In this document: positions 31,943-38,769 of the stretch, in pieces | Layout: the number at the start of each line of letters is the position of its first letter | How positions within the stretch are numbered: position 1 is the stretch's first letter | Assembly: GCA_012271265.1 (NCBI GenBank) | Contig: JAAXGQ010000006.1 | Coordinates: 3,347-42,115 of the forward strand | Direction: 5' to 3' | DNA: 38,769 nt | DNA from: Vicinamibacteraceae bacterium | GTDB lineage: Bacteria > Acidobacteriota > Vicinamibacteria > Marinacidobacterales > Marinacidobacteraceae | Position numbers and translations under genes: made by a program | The notes under the pieces: model-generated | The model's input: the letters and a program-made list of their open reading frames with translations, nothing else | Told to the model about the DNA's origin: nothing | Databases searched by the model: none

Positions 31943-34387
31943 ATGAGAAAACGAGCAGGGGTAGGGAGCGTGGGGGCAATCCTTGCCCTGACGGGGCTGA
32001 CGGGAGCCGCGGTCGCTTTCGGAGCCCAGCGTCCGGCGGCCCCCGCGACAACCGGCGCCGCGGCCCCGGCCTCCCCGACCGGGGAAACTGCAGCCGACGC
32101 CAACCGCGTCGTCCAGGGCACCTGCGTCATGTGCCACAACGACCGCATGAAAGCCGGCAACATGTCGCTCGCCGGGTTCGACGTGACGAACGCCGCCGAC
32201 CACGCGGACATCGCCGAGGAAATGGTCCGGAAGCTCCGGGCCGGGATGATGCCCCCCGCCAACATCCGACGGTCCACGCCGGACGAGCTGCTGCATCTGG
32301 TCGAGACCCTGGAGACCCGCCTCGACGCGGCGGCCGAGCTGTCCCCCGACCCGGGCAGCCGTCCGTTCCAGCGGCTCAACCGCGCCGAGTACGCGCAGGC
32401 CATCCGAGACCTGCTCAGCCTCGACGTGGATGCCGGGGACTGGCTCCCGCTCGATCCCGTCGCCCATAACTTCGACAACATCGCCGAGGCCCAGACGCTT
32501 TCGGCCACGCTGCTCGAGGCGTACCTGAACGCGGCGAGCTCCATCAGCCGGCTGGCCATCGGCCAGCGCGACGTGGCGGCGGTGGATCACACCTACAGCA
32601 ACTCGGAGTACGTCTCCCAGCACCCATGGGACCACGTCGAGGGCGCGCCCTACGGCACCCGAGGCGGGCTCGTGGTCGATCACGTCTTCCCCGCGGACGC
32701 CGAGTACGTATTCGGGGTGACCTTCACGTCCGGGGCAAACACCCGCGTCGAGGACGTGGATGTTTCGATCGACGGCGAGCGCGTGGCGCTCGTGCCCTAC
32801 AACACGAACCGGACCGTGGGCGCCGACGGCCGGGGGGGCGAGGTCACCCAGACCCGCCGCGTCTTCGTCCGCGCCGGCACACGGCGGGTCGCGGCCGCCT
32901 TCCTCCGCCGCCAGGACGGGCCCTACGAGGACCTGATCCGACCGCACGACTGGTCCTACGCCGGCGGCGGGTCGGGTGGCGCCGGGATCACCACCCTGCC
33001 GCACATCCGCGACGTGATCATCACCGGTCCGTTCAACGCCACCGGACTCTCCGAGACCCCGAGTCGGCGGCGCATCTTCACCTGTCGTCCGACGGCGCGG
33101 GAGGAGGCCCGTCCCTGCGCGGCCCGCATCCTGGCCCGCCTCGGCCGCGAGGCGTGGCGGCGGCCGCTCGACGAGGACGAAGTCGAGGGTCTGCTCCGCT
33201 TCTTCGACGAGGGCGCCGGCGTGGGCGGCTTCGAGATCGGAGTCCGCACGGCACTCGAGGCGATGCTGGCCAGTCCGCACTTTGTTCTGCGGCTGGAGCG
33301 GGAGCCGCTGAACGCTTCCGACCGCGGCTATCGCCTGGGAGACCTCGACCTCGCCTCGCGCCTTTCCTTCTTCCTGTGGGGGACCCCGCCGGATGATGAG
33401 CTCCAGACCCTTGCCGAGGAGGGCCTGCTGACGCCGGAAGAACTCGACCGCCAGGCGCTCCGGATGCTTGCCGATTCGCGCTCCGCCGCCCTCGGCAGGC
33501 GCTTTGCCGCGCAGTGGTTCCGCCTCCAGGACATGGACAAGGTGCGCCCGGATCCGAACTTCTTCCCGAACTTCGACGAGAACCTGGCGTCGGCCATGCG
33601 GCGGGAAACCGAGATGTTCTTCGCCCACCTGGTGCAGGACGACGGCAGTCTCCTGGATCTCTTCCGCGCCGACTACACCTTCGCCAACGAGCGGCTCGCC
33701 CGCCACTACGGGTTCCCGGACGTGGCGGGCCGTCATTTCCGCCGCGTCGAGTACCCGGACGAGACCCGGCGGGGAATCCTCGGCCACGGCAGCGTACTCG
33801 TCCTGACCTCGCTCGCGAACCGCACCTCGCCGGTCCTGCGCGGCAAGTGGGTCATGGAAGTACTGCTCGGCACCCCCCCACCCCCGCCCCCGCCGGACAT
33901 TCCCGCACTCGAGGAAACGGCGGTCGTCCAGGACGGGCGAACGCTGACGACCCGCGAGCGGCTGGAGATGCATGCCGAGAATCCGAGCTGCAATTCCTGT
34001 CACCGGCTGATCGACCCGATCGGCCTCGCGCTCGACAATTTCGACGTGACCGGCAAATGGCGCCTCCGCGAGAACGGCGCCCCCCTGGACACGCTCGGCG
34101 ACTTCTACGACGGCACGCCGGTATCGGGGCCGGCCGAACTCGTGGACGCCCTGCTCGTCCGGCCGATCCCGCTGGTCCGCACGTTCACCGAAAACCTGCT
34201 GGCGTTCGCCGTGGGCCGGCGAACCGAGCCCTTCGATCAACCCGCGATTCGGGCGATCGCCCGCAACGCCGAGGCCAACGACTACCGCATGGCCTCGTTC
34301 ATCATGGGCGTCGTCCGCAGCGACGCCTTCCAGCGCAGGCGCGCCGACGGCCCGGCGGAGACGACGCTCGCCGCCGAACAGAACTGA
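31943..34387 (+). CDS. Exported DUF1592/DUF1588/DUF1585 protein with cytochrome c-like motifs
   Basis: An 814-residue protein with an N-terminal export signal and a Pro/Ala/Thr linker. A first haem-binding motif CVMCH lies at 61-65, in a short cytochrome c-like domain that includes MMPP. The usual chain of domains follows: DUF1587 (FQRLNRAEYAQAIRDLL), DUF1595 and DUF1592 (ASRLSFFLWGTPPDDEL), DUF1588 (NRTSPVLRGKWVMEVLLGTPPPPPPP), then a second CxxCH (CNSCH, about 683-687) and DUF1585 (ENLLAFAVGRRTE). This layout is common in Planctomycetes, Verrucomicrobia and Acidobacteria, where it is nearly always followed by DUF1552, as here. The function is not known; electron transfer coupled to substrate oxidation in the periplasm is a reasonable guess from the haem motifs. 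A GTAGGGTG stretch precedes the ATG. Confidence 0.93.
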   Translation: MRKRAGVGSVGAILALTGLTGAAVAFGAQRPAAPATTGAAAPASPTGETAADANRVVQGTCVMCHNDRMKAGNMSLAGFDVTNAADHADIAEEMVRKLRAGMMPPANIRRSTPDELLHLVETLETRLDAAAELSPDPGSRPFQRLNRAEYAQAIRDLLSLDVDAGDWLPLDPVAHNFDNIAEAQTLSATLLEAYLNAASSISRLAIGQRDVAAVDHTYSNSEYVSQHPWDHVEGAPYGTRGGLVVDHVFPADAEYVFGVTFTSGANTRVEDVDVSIDGERVALVPYNTNRTVGADGRGGEVTQTRRVFVRAGTRRVAAAFLRRQDGPYEDLIRPHDWSYAGGGSGGAGITTLPHIRDVIITGPFNATGLSETPSRRRIFTCRPTAREEARPCAARILARLGREAWRRPLDEDEVEGLLRFFDEGAGVGGFEIGVRTALEAMLASPHFVLRLEREPLNASDRGYRLGDLDLASRLSFFLWGTPPDDELQTLAEEGLLTPEELDRQALRMLADSRSAALGRRFAAQWFRLQDMDKVRPDPNFFPNFDENLASAMRRETEMFFAHLVQDDGSLLDLFRADYTFANERLARHYGFPDVAGRHFRRVEYPDETRRGILGHGSVLVLTSLANRTSPVLRGKWVMEVLLGTPPPPPPPDIPALEETAVVQDGRTLTTRERLEMHAENPSCNSCHRLIDPIGLALDNFDVTGKWRLRENGAPLDTLGDFYDGTPVSGPAELVDALLVRPIPLVRTFTENLLAFAVGRRTEPFDQPAIRAIARNAEANDYRMASFIMGVVRSDAFQRRRADGPAETTLAAEQN

Positions 34388-34404
34388 GGAGGACTGAACC
34401 GACC

Positions 34405-35814
34405 ATGTCGATCCTGACCGGAAAACATCTCCCCCGCCGCACGGTGCTGCGGGGCATGGGCGCCTCCGTCGCGCTCCCCTTCCTCGACGCGATGGTTCCT
34501 GCCGGTCACCGGGGCCGCGCTCACGCTGCCGAGGCGACCGATGTGACCCGCCTGGTCTGCATCGAAGAGGTCCACGGCCTCCCCGGCTGCAACGAATGGG
34601 GCGCAAGCCAGCACCTGTTCGCTCCGGAGAAGGTCGGGCGCGACTTCCGCATGGCGGAGGAGAGCGCGCTGAAGTCCCTGGAGCCGTTCCAGGATGTCCT
34701 GACCATCGTTTCCAACACCGACTGCCGGATGGCCGAGGCGTTCAGCCCGCCGGAGATCGGCGGAGACCACTTCCGGTCGTCCTCCGTTTTCCTCACCCAG
34801 TCGCATCCCAAGCAGACGCAGGGTTCGGACCTCTGGGTCGGGACTTCGCTGGACCAGTACTACGCGCAGCAGTTCGGTCAGAACACCCCGATGCCGTCGC
34901 TTCAGCTCTGCATCGAGAACCTCGACCAGGCCGGCGGCTGCACCTACAACTACTCGTGCGCCTACACGGATTCCATCAGTTGGTCCACGCCGAACGTTCC
35001 GCTGCCGATGATTCGCGATCCGAGGGTCGCCTTCGAGATGCTGTTCGGCGCCGGCGCCACCCCCGAGGAGCGCGCCGAGCGGCGGGCCACCCGGCGGGGC
35101 ATCCTCGACTGGATCCTGAGTGACGCCTCCGAGGTGCGGAAGGAGCTCGGCGACATCGACCGCCTGCGGATGGATCGCTACCTCGACGATGTGCGCGAAG
35201 TCGAGCGGCGCATCCAGATGATCGAGAACTACAACACGAGCGGCGAACAACGCGAGCTGCCGGACGCTCCTGCCGGCGTTCCGGACTCCTTCACCGAGCA
35301 CATGCAGCTCATGTTCGACCTGCAGGTCCTCGCGCTGGAGACCGACATGACCCGCGTCATCTCGTTCAAGACCGGGCGCGACGCGCAGAACCGCTCCTTC
35401 CCCGAGAGCGGAACCAACTCGCCCTTCCACCCCGCCTCGCATCACGGCAACGACGAGAAGCGGATCATGGACTTCAACACGATTTGCAGGTACCGGGTGG
35501 GTCAGCTGCCGTACTTCCTCGAGAAGATGCAGGAGACAACCGAGGGCGGCGTATCGCTCCTCGACAAGACGGCGGTCATATGGGGCTCGCCGATGGCTGA
35601 CGCGAACATCCACAACCACCGTCGCTGCCCGCTGATCCTGCTCGGCCGGGCGAACGGCAACCTCACCGGGAACATCCACGTGAAGGCTGCGGACGGGACC
35701 CCGATGGCGAACGCGATGCTCGCCCTGCTGCAGTCGATGGGGCTCGAGATGGATTCCTTCGGCGACAGCAACGGAACCCTGGAGCTGAACGCCTCCCCGC
35801 TCGATACCGACTAG
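34405..35814 (+). CDS. DUF1552 protein with twin-arginine-like signal
   Basis: A 469-residue exported protein and the standard partner of DUF1592 proteins. The N-terminus PRRTVLRGMGASVALPFLDAMVP carries a twin-arginine-type signal followed by the family's characteristic LPFLDAM sequence. Later family landmarks are DHFRSSSVFLTQSHPKQT, the SLDQYYAQQFG stretch, MIENYN, and FHPASHHGNDEKRIMDFNTICRYRVGQLPYFLEKM with its His-His pair. The fold is probably related to sulfatase/DUF1501-type enzymes, but no reaction is known. A GAGGAGG ribosome-binding site lies in the 17 bases after the upstream stop, so the pair is co-transcribed. Tat export would imply folding, perhaps with a cofactor, before secretion. 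Confidence 0.93.
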   Translation: MSILTGKHLPRRTVLRGMGASVALPFLDAMVPAGHRGRAHAAEATDVTRLVCIEEVHGLPGCNEWGASQHLFAPEKVGRDFRMAEESALKSLEPFQDVLTIVSNTDCRMAEAFSPPEIGGDHFRSSSVFLTQSHPKQTQGSDLWVGTSLDQYYAQQFGQNTPMPSLQLCIENLDQAGGCTYNYSCAYTDSISWSTPNVPLPMIRDPRVAFEMLFGAGATPEERAERRATRRGILDWILSDASEVRKELGDIDRLRMDRYLDDVREVERRIQMIENYNTSGEQRELPDAPAGVPDSFTEHMQLMFDLQVLALETDMTRVISFKTGRDAQNRSFPESGTNSPFHPASHHGNDEKRIMDFNTICRYRVGQLPYFLEKMQETTEGGVSLLDKTAVIWGSPMADANIHNHRRCPLILLGRANGNLTGNIHVKAADGTPMANAMLALLQSMGLEMDSFGDSNGTLELNASPLDTD

Positions 35815-35840
35815 CCGCCGTCCCGGCAAGGAGAGAACCC

Positions 35841-37697
35841 GTGCGCCGCATCGAAAACTCCCGTCGCCTCGGCGCTCTGGCCGCGGCCCTGCTCCTCCTG
35901 GCGACCGCGGGAATCACCGCGCCGCCGGTGGCCGCCCCGGTCGCCGACGCCGCGCGCGTGGGGGACCTCGTCGCCGTTCGGACCCTCCTGGCCGAGGGCG
36001 AGGACGCGAACGCCGCCCACGGTGACGGCATGTCCGCCCTGCACTGGGCCGCGTCCCGGGGCGACGCCGAACTCGTCCGCACGCTGACCCAGGCTGGCGC
36101 CACCGTGGACGCGGTGACCCGTATCGGCGCCTACACGCCGCTGCTGGTCGCCAGCGAAGCCGGCCAGTCCGAGGTCGTGGACCTGCTGCTCGCCGCCGGG
36201 GCCGACCCCGGAGCGAGGAGTGCGAACGGCGTGACTGCGCTCCATCTGGCCGCTGCCGCCGGCAGCGTGGACGCGATCGCCGCGCTGCTCGACTACGGCG
36301 CCGAAGTGAACGCCCGCGAGGGCACGTGGGAGCAGACGCCGCTCACCTTCGCCGCTTCCCGCGACCGCGTGTACGCCATCCGCACCCTGCTCGAGCGGGG
36401 AGCCGATCCGGCCGCGACCTCGAAGACCATCGACCTGATGGATGACTTCCTGCTCGCCCGGGGCGCCCGCGATCGCCAGCAGGCCGTGCTGAAGGCGTTC
36501 AGCTCCGGCGGGGCGACGCCGGGGCCGACTCAGATCGAAGCGGCAGTGCTCGCGGCGCGCGACTTCTACCTCGCCGGTGAAGTCCCGAAGATCGACGGGA
36601 GCAACGATCCGTTCTTCCGCTTCCGGATGCCGCAGGTCAAGGCCAAGGGGGGACTGACGGCTCTCCTGCACGCGGCCCGGCAGGGGTACGCGGACTCCGT
36701 CACGGCGCTGCTCGACGGAGACGCCGACATCAATCAGCCCTCGGCGAGCGACGGAACCACGCCCCTCCTGATGGCGACGGTGAACGCCCACTTCGATCTC
36801 GCTCTGCTTCTCATCGAGCGGGGCGCCGATCCCAACGTGGCCGCGACCGAAAACGGCGTCGCACCACTCTGGGCGGCGGTGAATGCGGAGTGGCAGCCGC
36901 GCACCCGCTTCCCCCAGCCGCAGGAGCACGGCTTCCAGAAGGCGTCCTATCTCGACGTCATGCGGGCGCTTCTCGAAGCCGGCGCGGACCCGAACGTCCG
37001 GATCACGAAGCACCCCTGGTACATGGTCTACAGCGGCTGCGGGAATTCGAACTGCGGCCTTGTGAACACGAACGGGGCGACCGCCTTCTGGCGGGCGGCG
37101 TACGCGACGGACGTGCCGGCGATGCGCCTCCTGGCCGAGTTCGGGGCGGATCCGAACATCCCGACCCTCGCGCCCGAGCCGCGCCGGCGCCGGGGCGGAA
37201 CGTCCGCGGACAACGACAAGAAGACCACGCTCTCCGTGCTTCCGGCGGCGCCGGGCCTGTGGGTCCCCACCGACCTGACCCGGATGGGACCGGATCCGTC
37301 CGGCCTGCCCCCGTACAAGGCGGGCGGCCCGGGGGTCTACCCGATCCACGCCGCCTCCGGTGTGGGCTATGGGGAAGGCTTCGCCGGGAACGCCCACCGG
37401 CATGCTCCGGACGCCTGGATGGCAGCCGTCGAGTACCTGGTCGACCACGGCGCCGACGTCAACCAGCGGGACCACAACGGCTACAACGCAATCCACCATG
37501 CCGCTGCCCGGGGCGACAACGACCTCATCCTCTACCTGGTGGAAAAGGGCGGCGACGTGACGGCGGTGAGCCGGCGCGGACAGACCACGGCCGACATGGC
37601 CAACGGTCCGGTGCAGCGGGTTTCGCCGATCCCGGAGACCGTGGCGCTCCTCGAAAGCCTGGGCTCGAAGAACAACAACAACTGCGTTTCGTGCTGA
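35841..37697 (+). CDS. Exported ankyrin-repeat protein
   Basis: A 618-residue protein with a signal peptide (LGALAAALLLLATAGITAP) and many ankyrin repeats. About five are clear between 35 and 205 (DGMSALHWAASRGDAELVRTL, NGVTALHLAAAAGSVDAIAALL). Further repeats run from about 270 to 440 and near 535-600 (NGYNAIHHAAARGDNDLILYLV). Non-repeat insertions lie near 205-265 and 440-530, the latter Arg/Pro-rich. Four cysteines occur as two close pairs (SGCGNSNCG and the terminal CVSC), unusual in ankyrins and possibly disulfide- or metal-binding. The GTG start has AAGGAGAG upstream, 26 bases after the DUF1552 stop, so it belongs to the same operon. A protein-binding scaffold for the DUF1592/DUF1552 pair is the simplest role (inference). 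Confidence 0.92.
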   Translation: MRRIENSRRLGALAAALLLLATAGITAPPVAAPVADAARVGDLVAVRTLLAEGEDANAAHGDGMSALHWAASRGDAELVRTLTQAGATVDAVTRIGAYTPLLVASEAGQSEVVDLLLAAGADPGARSANGVTALHLAAAAGSVDAIAALLDYGAEVNAREGTWEQTPLTFAASRDRVYAIRTLLERGADPAATSKTIDLMDDFLLARGARDRQQAVLKAFSSGGATPGPTQIEAAVLAARDFYLAGEVPKIDGSNDPFFRFRMPQVKAKGGLTALLHAARQGYADSVTALLDGDADINQPSASDGTTPLLMATVNAHFDLALLLIERGADPNVAATENGVAPLWAAVNAEWQPRTRFPQPQEHGFQKASYLDVMRALLEAGADPNVRITKHPWYMVYSGCGNSNCGLVNTNGATAFWRAAYATDVPAMRLLAEFGADPNIPTLAPEPRRRRGGTSADNDKKTTLSVLPAAPGLWVPTDLTRMGPDPSGLPPYKAGGPGVYPIHAASGVGYGEGFAGNAHRHAPDAWMAAVEYLVDHGADVNQRDHNGYNAIHHAAARGDNDLILYLVEKGGDVTAVSRRGQTTADMANGPVQRVSPIPETVALLESLGSKNNNNCVSC

Positions 37698-38470
37698 CTT
37701 CCGAGCCCCACCAGCAGGCGGGGCGGTGGACAGCGGTCGCCTTTCTGCTGACCGCGTTCGCCGCCCCGAATCTCGCCTTGGCGCAGGACCCACCACCGCC
37801 GTGGATCCGGATGACAGTGGTCGATGTCGAGCCGAGGCTGGTGGACGAGTTCCTTGTCGCGCAACGCGAGCTTGCCGCCCTGGAAAAAGAGGCAGGCGTT
37901 CCCTGGCGCAACGTGAGCCGGACGGCGGTCTTTGGTGACGCCTACCGGTTCCTGATCATGACGCCGCTCGAGGCGTTCTCCGGGCTGGACCGTCCCGGCC
38001 GGGCCGATGCCGAGCGGGTCGGCGTCGAAAGCCGCGTCGAGCGGGTGGTGACCGGCAGGACATCTCTCGCGCTGCGCGCCACACCGCAGATCGACCACGC
38101 ACTGCCCGAGGACGAGGAGCCATCCCTCACGCTGGTCCAGCTGGTGTTCGTCGTTCCCGGGCGCGAACAGGACTACCTGCGGGTGATGGCCGAGGAGGTG
38201 CTGCCGCACTTTGCCGAAGCGGACATGCACCACCGCTCCGGCGCCATCACCCTCGGGGGCGAGGCCGGCTACGTCCACTTCTTCCACGTGGGCAACTTCG
38301 CCGCCCTCGACCAGGGCTCGCCCATGATCCGCGCCCTCGGCGCCGAAGGGGCGCAGGAGGTCATGGCGCGGCTCGCCGGGGTCACCCGCAGCAGCGAGCA
38401 GTGGCTGGTTCGCTACCTTCCGGACGCCAGCTACCTCCCCGAACCCGAGACCGAAGAAGACCGTCCCTGA
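37691..38470 (+). CDS. Exported protein of unknown function, possible duplicated alpha-beta barrel fold
   Basis: A 259-residue protein starting at a GTG that overlaps the end of the ankyrin gene by seven bases. A signal peptide is clear (AVAFLLTAFAAPNLALAQ, cleavage near 32). I do not recognise the family. The mature part seems to have two similar halves, each with strand-helix-strand-strand-helix-strand order. The first has WIRMTVVDVEPRLVDEFLVAQRELAALEKEAG then YRFLIMTPLEAFSGLD; the second has LVQLVFVVPGREQDYLRVMAEEVLPHF then YVHFFHVGNFAALDQ. That pattern fits a dimeric alpha-beta-barrel (ABM/NIPSNAP-like) fold; this is inference. It ends the DUF1592 operon, after which repeats start. Confidence 0.82.
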   Translation: MLTSEPHQQAGRWTAVAFLLTAFAAPNLALAQDPPPPWIRMTVVDVEPRLVDEFLVAQRELAALEKEAGVPWRNVSRTAVFGDAYRFLIMTPLEAFSGLDRPGRADAERVGVESRVERVVTGRTSLALRATPQIDHALPEDEEPSLTLVQLVFVVPGREQDYLRVMAEEVLPHFAEADMHHRSGAITLGGEAGYVHFFHVGNFAALDQGSPMIRALGAEGAQEVMARLAGVTRSSEQWLVRYLPDASYLPEPETEEDRP

Positions 38471-38479
38471 CGGCCCGGC

Positions 38480-38513
38480 CCGTTAGCCGTCAGATCCGGA
38501 CTAACGCTAACGG
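38480..38513 (+). terminator. Possible terminator after the DUF1592 operon
   Basis: Inverted arms CCGTTAGC (38480-38487) and GCTAACGG (38506-38513) flank an 18-base loop, starting 10 bases after the last stop codon. A short CTCTTT follows within a few bases. Position is right for a terminator, but the loop is large and the T-run weak. Confidence 0.35.
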
Positions 38514-38570
38514 CGCTCTTTCGCGAAGAGGGTTCGGGCGGTCTCCGCCTCGGGCACCGCAAGGGCATAT

Positions 38571-38769
38571 GGAGCGCCGGCGTCCTCGCCGGCCTTGCGC
38601 CGTATGGAGCGCCGGCGTCCTCGCCGGCCCTGCGCCGCACCTTCGAGTTATCAATGTCAACCGAAAATGTCCGCCTCTTGGAGAAGCGGTGTGGAGAGCG
38701 GGAGCGCCGGATTGAGGCCGGCGAGGACGCCGGCGCTCCATGGGGTTCGGCGCTCGATACGTCAGGGCG
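38571..38769. repeat. Repeat cluster H at the window end
   Basis: Two right-end hairpins of minus-oriented elements (38571-38594 and 38606-38629, C:G form) are followed by the element lead-in and then an interruption. A plus-oriented right hairpin (38716-38739) with its usual flank, GCTCGATACGTCAGGGCG, then runs off the window. No complete copy and no gene is present. The 38630-38700 stretch includes the IS-end-like 24-base sequence. Confidence 0.8.
38651..38674 (-). mobile_element. Second copy of the IS-end-like sequence
   Basis: On the minus strand these 24 bases (GCGGACATTTTC then GGTTGACATTGA) match bases 26537-26560 with one difference. Like that copy it interrupts a hairpin element, breaking off shortly after the conserved TGCGCCGCACCTT. 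Only one copy of the motif is present here, and no transposase gene lies nearby. Confidence 0.6.

Overview
This is about 39 kb of very GC-rich bacterial chromosome with tightly packed genes, many GTG starts and many 1-8 nt overlaps. It holds a DUF1592/DUF1552 pair, a PIG-L deacetylase with a long C-terminal region, several secreted lipoproteins and an F420/FMN-type split-barrel protein. Together these suggest an uncultivated Acidobacteriota-, Gemmatimonadota- or Planctomycetota-like lineage. That placement is inference: no rRNA or phylogenetic marker is present.

Layout: (1) 1-553, repeat array. (2) 566-8944, YeiH-type membrane protein, then an operon of a cytoplasmic glycoside hydrolase, MalK-like ATPase, solute-binding protein and two sugar permeases. 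(3) 8945-9492, truncated repeat copies and a probable operator. (4) 9523-10199, Phd/YefM-VapC type toxin-antitoxin pair. (5) 10375-15040, two more glycoside hydrolases, the first secreted. (6) 15237-20090 on the minus strand, SLC13 anion symporter and PIG-L protein separated by a repeat array. (7) 20299-24376, small membrane protein, SSF symporter, CLC chloride transporter and D-aminoacyl-tRNA deacylase, almost without gaps. (8) 24514-26021, SurA-like/DsbA-like lipoprotein and a split-barrel flavoprotein. (9) 26022-27690, a 163-bp tandem repeat array, RidA on the minus strand and another repeat unit. (10) 27691-31816, M20-like lipoprotein and a LolD/MacB-type ABC exporter. (11) 31943-38470, DUF1592, DUF1552, exported ankyrin protein and an exported protein of unknown function. 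(12) 38471-38769, repeats again.

How the genes fit together: the ABC importer and three hydrolases form a saccharide uptake and breakdown locus. One hydrolase would act outside the cytoplasm, the importer would bring in the product, and one or both other hydrolases would cleave it inside. The DUF1592/DUF1552/ankyrin/alpha-beta protein run looks like a co-transcribed envelope system of unknown role.

The most distinctive feature is a dispersed, oriented, non-coding element of about 151 bp. It is bounded by GC hairpins, occurs in eight intergenic gaps, and forms a regular 163-bp tandem array at 26066-26940. I counted 32 copies of its end hairpin. Paired C-to-T and G-to-A changes always occur together and preserve the stem, and the changed form occurs only at one end of the element. 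One copy carries an AT-richer insert exactly in the loop of an internal hairpin, and a nearly identical sequence recurs beside another copy at 38651. These repeats also create spurious proline/arginine-rich reading frames, which I left out.
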